DNA of 5,917 nucleotides, from assembly GCA_021793715.1 (NCBI GenBank), contig JAJYSF010000076.1, positions 1 through 5,917 on the forward strand, in the 5' to 3' direction. Below the pieces are notes generated by a model. That model did not search any database. It was not told the DNA's origin and worked only from the letters and a program-made list of their open reading frames with translations. The translations under genes were made by a program, and so were the position numbers. This DNA is from Actinomycetes bacterium (GTDB lineage: Bacteria > Actinomycetota > Actinomycetes > Actinomycetales > Microbacteriaceae). Positions 1-5,078 of this stretch are shown here, one piece after another; the stretch's first letter is position 1; every line of letters starts with the position of its first letter.

Positions 1-117
1 GAGGGCGCGCTCGATCGCCTGTCGGAGCGATTCGGCACCGGATCGATCACCCGCGCGGCCTTCCTCTCGCGTGCCCCGGAGCGCCCGACGGCCGATCGGC
101 CCCCCGAGAACGGATGA
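1..117 (+). CDS. dinB: C-terminal end of probable DNA polymerase IV (DinB, Y family), partial
   Basis: The window opens inside a frame-1 reading frame that runs 38 codons to a TGA at 115-117; its start lies outside the window. The visible tail begins with a helix-like ALDRLSERFG followed by TGSITRAAFL, then a proline- and arginine-rich disordered end. This pattern (ALDR..ERFG...ITRA..L) resembles the extreme C-terminus of actinobacterial DinB, just after the little-finger domain. DinB polymerases copy past DNA lesions without proofreading. No catalytic residues are in view, so the call rests only on this short tail. The gene ends 33 bases before the next start, and its stop is close to the likely promoter of that gene. 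Another protein with a similar helical tail cannot be excluded. Confidence 0.6.
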   Translation, partial: EGALDRLSERFGTGSITRAAFLSRAPERPTADRPPENG

Positions 118-138
118 CGGGCGCGGGCGGCGCTGGGT

Positions 139-144
139 TACGCT
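139..144 (+). promoter_or_regulatory. Putative -10 element of a leaderless promoter for the GerW-like gene
   Basis: TACGCT fits the actinobacterial -10 consensus TAnnnT and is followed by exactly six bases and then the ATG at 151. A transcription start 6-7 bases after the -10 would fall on the ATG, giving a leaderless mRNA. There is no Shine-Dalgarno sequence before the ATG, as expected for this design. A weak -35-like ATGACG lies at 114-119 with a long 19-base spacer and overlaps the preceding stop codon. The same arrangement precedes three other genes in the window. Confidence 0.5.
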
Positions 145-150
145 GTCTGC

Positions 151-483
151 ATGCCCAACATCGCGATTGAACTCGGCAAGCTCAGCAGCAACTTCGGCGT
201 CACCGCGGCTTATGGCGAACAGCAGGACCTCGACGGGGTGAAGGTGCTGCCCGTGGCGGCGACCTGGTACGGCTTCGGCGGCGCCTCGGGCGAGGACGAC
301 ACGAACACGGGCGGTGGCGGTGGTGGCGTCTCGGTTCCCGTGGGTGCCTATGTCCGCCGCGGGAGCGAGTTCCGGTTCGTGCCGAACATGGTCACGCTCC
401 TGGCTGTGCTGACGCCGTTCGTGTGCGTCGCCGGCCGCTCGCTCGGCTACGTCATCAAGTGCCTCAAGAAGAAGCGCCGCTGA
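151..483 (+). CDS. GerW/YtfJ-like (Spore_YtfJ family) small protein with C-terminal membrane segment
   Basis: This 110-residue protein shows the pattern of the GerW/YtfJ family: VKVLPVA at 30-36, a YGFGGASGE turn at 40-48, a glycine run at 54-59, and VSVPVGAYV at 60-68. In Bacillus the family is linked to spores and germination; in non-sporulating actinobacteria its role is unknown. Residues 80-95, extending to about 102, are hydrophobic (MVTLLAVLTPFVCVAG) and are followed by KCLKKKRR, so I infer one membrane helix with a positively charged end that would stay in the cytoplasm. At 110 residues it is somewhat shorter than the Bacillus protein as I remember it. Six consecutive glycine codons (310-327) are confined to GGC and GGT, making a low-complexity DNA patch. 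The downstream kinase gene overlaps its 3' end, suggesting co-transcription. The start is supported by the TAnnnT-N6-ATG promoter pattern. Confidence 0.65.
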   Translation: MPNIAIELGKLSSNFGVTAAYGEQQDLDGVKVLPVAATWYGFGGASGEDDTNTGGGGGGVSVPVGAYVRRGSEFRFVPNMVTLLAVLTPFVCVAGRSLGYVIKCLKKKRR

Positions 484-1025
484 CGTTTCGACCGCTCGTC
501 GTCGACGACGCGATCCGTCGCGTCCTCGACGCCGTCGCGCGGGCCGATCGTCCGCGGATCCTCATCGACGGCCGCAGCGGCGCGGGCAAGACGACGATCG
601 CGCACCGCATCGCTGACGCGCTCGGCGCCCGCGTCGTCTCCCTCGATGAGTTCTACCCGGGCTGGTCGGGACTTGCCGCAGCGACGGAGATCGCCGGCGG
701 AATCGCGCGCGATCATCGTGACGGGATCCTCGCCCGGTATCGCCGGTGGGACTGGGAACGGCACGAATGGTCGCACGAACGCACGGTGGATCCCACCCGG
801 CCGCTTGTCGTCGAGGGCTGTGGCGCGCTGACCGCATCATCTGCGCGTGACGCGACCGCGTCGATGTGGTTCGACGGCGACGCCGACCGGCGCTACGCCG
901 CCGCGATCGCACGCGACGGCGAGGGGTTCCGGTCTCACTGGGAGATGTGGGCCGAGCAGGAGCGGATCCACATGACGGCACACGACCCGGCCGGCCTCGC
1001 CGACATCGTCGCCGAGGTCTGCTGA
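459..1025 (+). CDS. P-loop kinase-like ATP-binding protein (uridine kinase / (d)CMP kinase superfamily)
   Basis: A roughly 188-residue P-loop NTPase. Counted from the GTG at 459, it has a Walker A GRSGAGKT at 38-45, SLDEFYPGW at 61-69 (the usual place of the kinase's substrate-binding aspartate), a Walker-B-like strand VVEGCGAL at 117-124, and a lid-like region around ARDG (151-154) with HWEMWAEQE (160-168). These features match small kinases resembling uridine kinase that are common in Microbacteriaceae. The phosphorylated substrate is not evident, and cytosolic location is inferred from the lack of signal or membrane segments. The start is unclear: GTG 459 overlaps the previous gene by 25 bases, GTG 423 overlaps by 61, and CTG 480 would give a 4-base CTGA overlap after a purine-rich AAGAAGAAG. 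None has a strong Shine-Dalgarno. Translation is probably coupled to the upstream gene. Its TGA lies 2 bases from the stop of the convergent DUF2017 gene. Confidence 0.75.
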   Translation: MPQEEAPLTFRPLVVDDAIRRVLDAVARADRPRILIDGRSGAGKTTIAHRIADALGARVVSLDEFYPGWSGLAAATEIAGGIARDHRDGILARYRRWDWERHEWSHERTVDPTRPLVVEGCGALTASSARDATASMWFDGDADRRYAAAIARDGEGFRSHWEMWAEQERIHMTAHDPAGLADIVAEVC

Positions 1026-1027
1026 GG

Positions 1028-1513
1028 TTACGGCGCGTCGCGCTGCTCGGCGACCTGCACGAGCCCCTCGAGGCGGAATCCGAGCCACTCGTAGAGCGCG
1101 TAGGCCGGGTCGTCGTCGGACGCCTCGGTGTCGTCCGAGATGCCGAGTCGGCCCGCCAGTACGAGGCGCAGCGCGGCGAGCGTGCGCAGCCACGGATCCA
1201 AGTGGGAGCCCGCGATCGACACGTCGACGGGGGAGAGCGCATCGCCGACCGAGCCCTCTTCGATGCGGTCGAGGTCGGCCCGCACGGTGGCGGCGTCAAG
1301 CGCGCGCCGCCCGAGCAGCTCGCTTCGCGTCACCTCGTGGAGATCGTTGGAAGCCTCCTCGTCATCCGGGTAGATGTCCGGAGTGAGACGCGCCATCGCC
1401 GGGTCGTCCGAGGGATCCTCCTCGGAGAGCAGCTGCTGGAACTGCCCCACCAGGTCGGTCAGGTGACTGGCCTCGATCCGGGTGAGGGTGAGGATCACGA
1501 GGTCGTCGCTCAC
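1028..1513 (-). CDS. DUF2017 family protein, ClpS neighbour
   Basis: A 161-residue acidic protein starting at a GTG (VSDDLVIL). Recognisable DUF2017 segments are RLTPDIYPDDEEAS at 42-55 and HEVTRSELLGRR at 59-70, with the C-terminal ALYEWLGFRLEGLVQ near the end. No catalytic motif, membrane helix or signal peptide is visible. The biochemical function of the family is unknown. In actinobacteria it typically follows clpS (I recall Rv1331-Rv1332 in Mycobacterium tuberculosis), which suggests a role in ClpS-linked proteolysis, though that is inference. The start was chosen because the GTG overlaps the clpS stop as GTGA, a classic coupled junction. The frame stays open further upstream, but only as antisense-frame sequence inside clpS. 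The TAA at 1028-1030 almost abuts the convergent kinase stop, leaving no room for a conventional terminator. Confidence 0.85.
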   Translation of the reverse strand: MSDDLVILTLTRIEASHLTDLVGQFQQLLSEEDPSDDPAMARLTPDIYPDDEEASNDLHEVTRSELLGRRALDAATVRADLDRIEEGSVGDALSPVDVSIAGSHLDPWLRTLAALRLVLAGRLGISDDTEASDDDPAYALYEWLGFRLEGLVQVAEQRDAP

Positions 1514-1800
1514 TCGGCCGCCTTTCGAACGGTGGCCCAGAGGCCGTAGTCGTGCATGGCCTGCGCGTGCAGCTCCATCTGCTCCCGCGCGCCTTCGGCC
1601 ACCACGGCATGGCCGTCGTGATGCACCCGCAGCATCAGCGCGGTGGCGCGGTCGGTGTCGTAGCCGAAGTAGTCCCGGAACACGCGAACCACGTAGCTCA
1701 TGAGGTTCACGGGGTCGTCCCACACGATCGTCTGCCACGGCGAGGTCGCGGCCGGAGCCTGCTCACGTGAGACGTCGGCGTCGGGCCAGGCCGTCGTCAT
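1510..1800 (-). CDS. clpS: ATP-dependent Clp protease adaptor ClpS
   Basis: A 96-residue adaptor that binds N-degron substrates (bulky N-terminal residues) and delivers them to the AAA+ unfoldase of the Clp protease in the cytoplasm. A flexible N-terminal arm (1-21) precedes the core: WQTIVWDDPVNLMSYV (22-37), FGYDTDRATALMLRVHHDG (45-63), and a final GLWATV (86-91). D28, D29 and H60 line up with the substrate-pocket residues D35, D36 and H66 of E. coli ClpS. W27 replaces the pocket asparagine, which is normal for actinobacterial ClpS. The ATG at 1800 is preferred over one three codons upstream because it forms a TGATG junction with the metallopeptidase stop. The gene is followed by DUF2017 with a 4-base overlap, so the three genes are almost certainly one transcript. 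Confidence 0.95.
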   Translation of the reverse strand: MTTAWPDADVSREQAPAATSPWQTIVWDDPVNLMSYVVRVFRDYFGYDTDRATALMLRVHHDGHAVVAEGAREQMELHAQAMHDYGLWATVRKAAE

Positions 1801-2141
1801 CAGGCCCACCCCAGCTCATGCAGTCGGTCGTCGTCGATGCCGTAGAAGTGGGCGATCTCGTGCACGAGAGTCGTGTGCACCTCGTCGCGCAGGTCGTCGA
1901 GTGTCTCGCACCGCTCGAGGTGCGGTTCCCGGTAGACGACGATGCGGTCCGGGAGCTCGCCCATGCCGTAGCGGTCGCGTTCGGTGAGCGACAGGCCGTC
2001 GTACAGTCCGAGCAGGTCGAGCGAGCCGTCTTCCGGGCGGTCCTCAACCACGAAGACGACGTTGTCGAGCCCCTCGACCATGTCGTCCGGCAGTTGGTCG
2101 AGTTCCTCGACCACCAGCGCCTCGAACTCGTCCGCGTTCAT
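1800..2141 (-). CDS. Zincin-like metallopeptidase family protein (Zincin_1 type)
   Basis: A 113-residue protein with a C-terminal zinc motif HEIAHFYGIDD: H94, E95 and H98, then G101 and an aspartate at 104 in the position of the third ligand (HExxHxxGxxD). Before it come the conserved stretches LDNVVFVVED (25-34), LLGLYDG (43-49), LPDRIVVYRE (63-72) and LRDEVHTTLVHE (84-95). This matches the small Zincin_1 (TTHA0227-like) family, which has a minimal metzincin-like fold and no established physiological substrate. There is no signal peptide, so it is probably cytosolic. It is first in the zincin-clpS-DUF2017 operon, and its stop shares one base with the clpS ATG (TGATG). A TAnnnT promoter element sits six bases before its ATG, so it probably has a leaderless transcript. 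Peptidase activity is inferred from the motif only. Confidence 0.85.
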   Translation of the reverse strand: MNADEFEALVVEELDQLPDDMVEGLDNVVFVVEDRPEDGSLDLLGLYDGLSLTERDRYGMGELPDRIVVYREPHLERCETLDDLRDEVHTTLVHEIAHFYGIDDDRLHELGWA

Positions 2142-2183
2142 GATTCCACCCTATCGAGGCAGCGGGTGTGTCAGCCTGGAAGC
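2142..2183. promoter_or_regulatory. Divergent intergenic region between the zincin operon and GH15
   Basis: This 42-base gap is the only divergent promoter region in the window. It holds the minus-strand TAGGGT (2153-2148) with CTGACA upstream, and on the plus strand a weaker TATCGA (2152-2157) that could serve GH15. The two -10 candidates share the bases at 2152-2153. The plus-strand element would start RNA near 2164-2166, next to an in-frame GTG at 2166. I see no inverted repeat that would mark a repressor site. Confidence 0.35.
2148..2153 (-). promoter_or_regulatory. Putative -10 element of a leaderless promoter for the zincin-clpS-DUF2017 operon
   Basis: On the minus strand TAGGGT fits TAnnnT and is followed by six bases (GGAATC) and the ATG at 2141. 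A -35-like CTGACA (2174-2169, five of six matches to TTGACA) lies upstream with a short 15-base spacer. There is no good Shine-Dalgarno, so a leaderless mRNA is the simplest reading. The element sits in the 42-base gap shared with the divergent GH15 gene and overlaps a possible -10 (TATCGA, 2152-2157) pointing the other way. Confidence 0.5.
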
Positions 2184-3956
2184 GTGACCACACCGATCGA
2201 GGACTACGCACTGTTGGCTGATCAGCACTCCGCCGCGCTCGTCTCGCGCGACGGCAGCATCGACTGGCTGTGCCTTCCGCGGTTCGACTCGCCCGCGGTG
2301 TTCGCGGCGCTGCTCGGAACGCCCGACAACGGCCGGTGGCGGATCGCCATCGACGGCGGGGACGTCGTCTCACGCGAATACGAGGACGGCACGTTCATCC
2401 TCCGCACGCGATGGCGCTCGGCAACCGGGGAGGCTGAGACCGTCGATCTCATGCCCTCCGGAGGGGATCGCGCGGACGTCATCCGGGAGGTGCGCTGTGT
2501 GTCGGGCCACGTCACCGTGCTCTCGGACCTGCGCCTGCGCCCGGCATACGGATCCGTGCTGCCGTGGGTGCGCCGGCGCGGCGAGCGACTCACCGCGATC
2601 GCTGGCCCCGACCGCTACGACCTCGTGGGGCCCGAGCTGAGCCCCGACGGGCGGCGCCACGTCGGTCAGCACGATCTCGCAGCCGGAGAGACGGCGACGT
2701 GGGACCTGTCGCGCACGCCCTCGCACCTGGAGGCGCCCGAGCCGCTCGACGTGCGCACCGTGCTCGACGAAACGCGTCGTGTCTGGGACGAGTGGAACGC
2801 CGAGATCACCGCGGATGGCCCATGGGGGCCGTCCGTGCATCGCTCGCTGCTCGTGCTGCGCGCGCTGACCGACGCCGACACGGGTGGGATCGTGGCAGCG
2901 CCGACAACATCGCTTCCCGAGGATCCGGGCGGCGTGCGCAATTGGGACTACCGCTTCTGCTGGCTGCGCGATTCGGCGCTCACCCTCGAGGCGTTCCTTT
3001 TCCACGGACGTACCCAGACGCCGCTTCGCTGGCGGCAGTGGCTTCTGCGCGCGGTAGCGGGGGATCCCGAGGACCTGCAGATCATGTACGGCATCGCGGG
3101 GGAGAGGTCGCTTCCCGAGCGCGTCCTCGATCACCTACCGGGATATCTTGACTCCCGCCCGGTGCGGATCGGGAACGGCGCGGTGACACAGTTTCAGGCC
3201 GATGTCGTCGGTGAGGTGATGATCGCCCTGGCCCAGCTGCGCGCCGCAGGGATCGCGGAGGACGACTTCTCGTGGCCCCTCCAGCGCGCGATGCTCGCCT
3301 ACGTCGTCGAGCACGCCGACCGCAAGGATCAGGGCCTGTGGGAGATGCGCGGCGACCCCCACCATTTCACGCACTCGCGCGTGATGATGTGGGCAGCCAT
3401 GGATCGCGGCGTGCGGGCGGTCGACGAGTACGGGCTCGACGGTCCGCGGGACACGTGGGCGCGCCTTCGCGACGACTTGCGTGAGGAGATCTTCGCGCGG
3501 GGCGTGAACGCTGAGACGGGGGGATTCACCCAGACCTACGACACGACCGAGGTCGACGCGTCGCTGCTGCAGATCCCGCAGACGGGGTTCGTCGGATACG
3601 ACGACCCCCGGATGGTCGCGACGGTCGCTCAGATCGAGCGCGACCTCATGCAAGACGGTCTCCTCCTTCGGTATCGCACGGTCGGCACCGACGGACTCCC
3701 CGGCGATGAGCACCCGTTCCTCGCCTGCAGCTTCTGGCTCGTGGAGCAGTACGCTCACTCGGGTCGGCGTGACGAAGCGGTCGAGCTCATGGACCGGCTT
3801 ACCGGGTTCGCGAACGATCTCGGCCTGCTGGCGGAGGAATACGACACAGGGGCGGAGCACCAGATGGGGAACTTCCCGCAGGCGTTCAGCCACCTCGCGC
3901 TCGTTCGGGCGGCCGACGCGCTCAGATCAGTCCGCGAAGGAACTGTTCAGGACTGA
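2184..3956 (+). CDS. Glycoside hydrolase family 15 protein (trehalase/glucoamylase-like)
   Basis: A 590-residue protein with the two-part layout of bacterial GH15 enzymes. The N-terminal trehalase-like domain opens with TPIEDYALLADQHSAAL (3-19) and SRDGSIDWLCLPRFDSP (21-37). The (alpha/alpha)6 catalytic domain contains NWDYRFCWLRDSA (253-265), GLWEMRGDPHHFTHSRVMMW with E387 as likely general acid, and GLLAEEYD with E551/E552 carrying the likely general base. All key segments are intact and the length is normal. Members hydrolyse trehalose or alpha-glucosides; mycobacterial and Streptomyces relatives include true trehalases, so trehalase is plausible but glucoamylase-type activity cannot be excluded. 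No signal peptide is seen, so it is probably cytoplasmic. The GTG at 2184 fits the family's usual N-terminus, but its GGAAG is only one base away; GTG 2166 is an alternative. The 3' end overlaps the convergent rnhA gene by 35 bases. Confidence 0.9.
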   Translation: MTTPIEDYALLADQHSAALVSRDGSIDWLCLPRFDSPAVFAALLGTPDNGRWRIAIDGGDVVSREYEDGTFILRTRWRSATGEAETVDLMPSGGDRADVIREVRCVSGHVTVLSDLRLRPAYGSVLPWVRRRGERLTAIAGPDRYDLVGPELSPDGRRHVGQHDLAAGETATWDLSRTPSHLEAPEPLDVRTVLDETRRVWDEWNAEITADGPWGPSVHRSLLVLRALTDADTGGIVAAPTTSLPEDPGGVRNWDYRFCWLRDSALTLEAFLFHGRTQTPLRWRQWLLRAVAGDPEDLQIMYGIAGERSLPERVLDHLPGYLDSRPVRIGNGAVTQFQADVVGEVMIALAQLRAAGIAEDDFSWPLQRAMLAYVVEHADRKDQGLWEMRGDPHHFTHSRVMMWAAMDRGVRAVDEYGLDGPRDTWARLRDDLREEIFARGVNAETGGFTQTYDTTEVDASLLQIPQTGFVGYDDPRMVATVAQIERDLMQDGLLLRYRTVGTDGLPGDEHPFLACSFWLVEQYAHSGRRDEAVELMDRLTGFANDLGLLAEEYDTGAEHQMGNFPQAFSHLALVRAADALRSVREGTVQD

Positions 3957-4590
3957 CTCCCGCGGCGTTCGCGCGGCCGCGGAGGCGCGCGTGCTCATCG
4001 GTCGAGAGCACGACGCGGATCTCGGTGAAGGCGTCGTCGTCGAGCGGGCCGAACAGCGTGCCGTCGAGCGCGTCGGGCCGCGTCTCGTCGACGGATGCGC
4101 GGTGTGCGGGCGGGGCTGAGGCGGTCGTCCCGGGGAAGCCGGGACCGTGATCCAGAGCATCGCCGCGCTGGAATGCGCGTGCCGCGCCGTTGGCGCGGAC
4201 GTCGGCCGCCTCGTTGAGGGGGTGCCCGGTGTGGCCCTTCACCCATTCGAAGCTTACCTGGCGCCCCTGCATCTCACTGTCGAGCGCCTCCATGAGCTCG
4301 CGGTTCAGCACGGGCTTGCCGTCGGCCTTCTTCCAGCCCCTGCGCTTCCATCCCGCGATCCACTTGGTGATGGCGTCGATGACGTAACGGCTGTCGCACT
4401 CGACGACGAGATCCTCGCCGGTGTGCGCGGTCGCTCGAAGCAGTTCCAGCACCGCCGTCAACTCGCCGATGTTGTTCGTGCCGTGTGGTGCGCCTCCGGC
4501 AGCCCAGCGGTCGTCGTCGATGTACCAGGCCCAGCCCATCGGCCCGGGATTGCCGAGCGCAGAGCCGTCAGCGGCGGCGTAAAGGGTCAT
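3922..4590 (-). CDS. rnhA: Ribonuclease HI with C-terminal ribbon-helix-helix-like extension
   Basis: Residues 1-140 are a complete RNase HI, which cuts the RNA strand of RNA-DNA hybrids with two metal ions. The acidic catalytic set is D8 (ADGSALGNPGPMGWAW), E43 (TNNIGELTAV), D66 (ECDSRYVI) and D130 (NEAADVRANG), with the loop histidine H120 (WVKGHTGHPLNEAAD). The basic segment WIAGWKRRGWKK (77-88) resembles the substrate-binding handle of the E. coli type. Family members usually end near residue 150. Here about 80 more residues follow: a proline- and alanine-rich linker (144-185), then EIRVVLSTDEHARLRGRANA (190-209) and AGVSPEQFLRGLI (210-222), which read as strand-helix-turn-helix like a ribbon-helix-helix unit. 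Codons 212-222 overlap the GH15 gene on the other strand. The start has a TAnnnT element six bases upstream; GGGGGA directly abuts the ATG, too close for normal Shine-Dalgarno use. Confidence 0.93.
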   Translation of the reverse strand: MTLYAAADGSALGNPGPMGWAWYIDDDRWAAGGAPHGTNNIGELTAVLELLRATAHTGEDLVVECDSRYVIDAITKWIAGWKRRGWKKADGKPVLNRELMEALDSEMQGRQVSFEWVKGHTGHPLNEAADVRANGAARAFQRGDALDHGPGFPGTTASAPPAHRASVDETRPDALDGTLFGPLDDDAFTEIRVVLSTDEHARLRGRANAAGVSPEQFLRGLI

Positions 4591-4596
4591 TCCCCC

Positions 4597-4602
4597 AGAT
4601 TA
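4597..4602 (-). promoter_or_regulatory. Putative -10 element of a leaderless promoter for rnhA
   Basis: On the minus strand TAATCT (within CATAATCT) fits TAnnnT and is followed by GGGGGA and then the ATG at 4590, the same six-base spacing seen at three other genes. I see no convincing -35. The 38-base gap to the upstream Ddn-like gene would allow either an own promoter or read-through. Confidence 0.5.
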
Positions 4603-4628
4603 TGTGGTGCCGCGCACCGACGGTGACG

Positions 4629-5066
4629 TCACGCCGCGGGTTCGAGAACGAACATGGCGATTCGGCGATCGGTCTTCGCCTTGTACTCGTCGTAGTCGGG
4701 CCACACGGCCGCTGCACGAGCCCACCATGCGTCGTACTCGTCGCCCTCGAGTTCGCGTGCGACATACTCGCGCTTGTCGGCGCCGTCCTGCAGTTCGACG
4801 CGCGGGTTGCGCACGATGTTCCAGTACCACTGGGGCGGCTTTGGGGCGCCGCCCTTCGAGGCCACGACGGCGTAGCGGCCCTCGTGCTCGACGCGCATGA
4901 GTGCGGTCTTGCGCAGCCCTCCGGTCTTCGCGCCGACCGTCGTCAGCACGATGATCGGGGCGCCGCGCAGCTCGCCGGCCTCCGCGCCACTGGTTGCTTC
5001 GTACGTCTCTGCCTGTGTGCGAGCCCACTCCGCGGTGCTCGGCAAGTATTCGCCCTTGAGTGCCAT
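4629..5066 (-). CDS. Nitroreductase/deazaflavin (F420)-dependent oxidoreductase, Ddn family
   Basis: A complete 145-residue protein of the split beta-barrel Ddn family. Diagnostic segments are the opening [20 protein letters not shown] (24-43), [14 protein letters not shown] (44-57), [20 protein letters not shown] (65-84), [10 protein letters not shown] (86-95) and the closing [10 protein letters not shown] (134-143). Family members use reduced coenzyme F420 to reduce quinones or nitro compounds; Mycobacterium tuberculosis Ddn activates the drug pretomanid. The [12 protein letters not shown] and RNP stretch belongs to the F420-binding region in relatives. The physiological substrate here is unknown. 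The gene starts 9 bases after the stop of the nitronate monooxygenase-like gene on the same strand, so the two may be co-transcribed, but it also has its own TAnnnT-N6-ATG element. No Shine-Dalgarno is visible before the ATG. Confidence 0.9.
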   Translation of the reverse strand: MALKGEYLPSTAEWARTQAETYEATSGAEAGELRGAPIIVLTTVGAKTGGLRKTALMRVEHEGRYAVVASKGGAPKPPQWYWNIVRNPRVELQDGADKREYVARELEGDEYDAWWARAAAVWPDYDEYKAKTDRRIAMFVLEPAA

Positions 5067-5072
5067 GCGTCG

Positions 5073-5078
5073 AGGTTA
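5073..5078 (-). promoter_or_regulatory. Putative -10 element of a leaderless promoter for the Ddn-like gene
   Basis: On the minus strand TAACCT fits TAnnnT and is followed by CGACGC and then the ATG at 5066. The TAA of this element is also the stop codon of the upstream nitronate monooxygenase-like gene, so the promoter is embedded in the end of that gene. No clear -35 is seen upstream, where the sequence is coding. Confidence 0.45.

Noticed and set aside
91..100. Perfect palindrome GCCGATCGGC as an operator or terminator
   Set aside because: It is inside the dinB coding tail, has no loop or T-tract, and short GC palindromes are common by chance in such DNA.
310..327. GGC/GGT repeat as a variable-number or slippage repeat
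   Set aside because: The six glycine codons are mixed rather than a pure repeat, and a glycine run is a normal feature of the GerW/YtfJ family.
562..1299. Long minus-strand frame of 245 codons
   Set aside because: Arginine- and serine-rich low-complexity translation typical of a high-GC shadow, overlapping the kinase and DUF2017 genes, with no recognisable motif.
866..1549. Plus-strand frame of 227 codons
   Set aside because: Shadow of the kinase end, DUF2017 and the clpS end; its arginine-rich translation has no domain.
1514..1738. Upstream extension of the DUF2017 frame
   Set aside because: It lies in the wrong frame within clpS; the GTG at 1513 forms a typical GTGA overlap and fits the family's length.
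1767..2183. N-terminal extension of the GH15 reading frame by 139 codons
   Set aside because: It runs antisense through the well-supported zincin gene and into the start of clpS, and GH15 enzymes begin at the TPIEDY segment just after 2184.
2370..3893. Two minus-strand frames of about 250 codons each (2370-3134 and 3135-3893)
   Set aside because: Both are antisense to the GH15 gene; the translations match no family and reflect GC-rich codon structure.
4122..4147. Hairpin with arms CCCGG/CCGGG and CGGT/ACCG as a possible terminator
   Set aside because: It lies within the rnhA linker-coding region, has a three-base bulge and is not followed by a T-tract on either strand.
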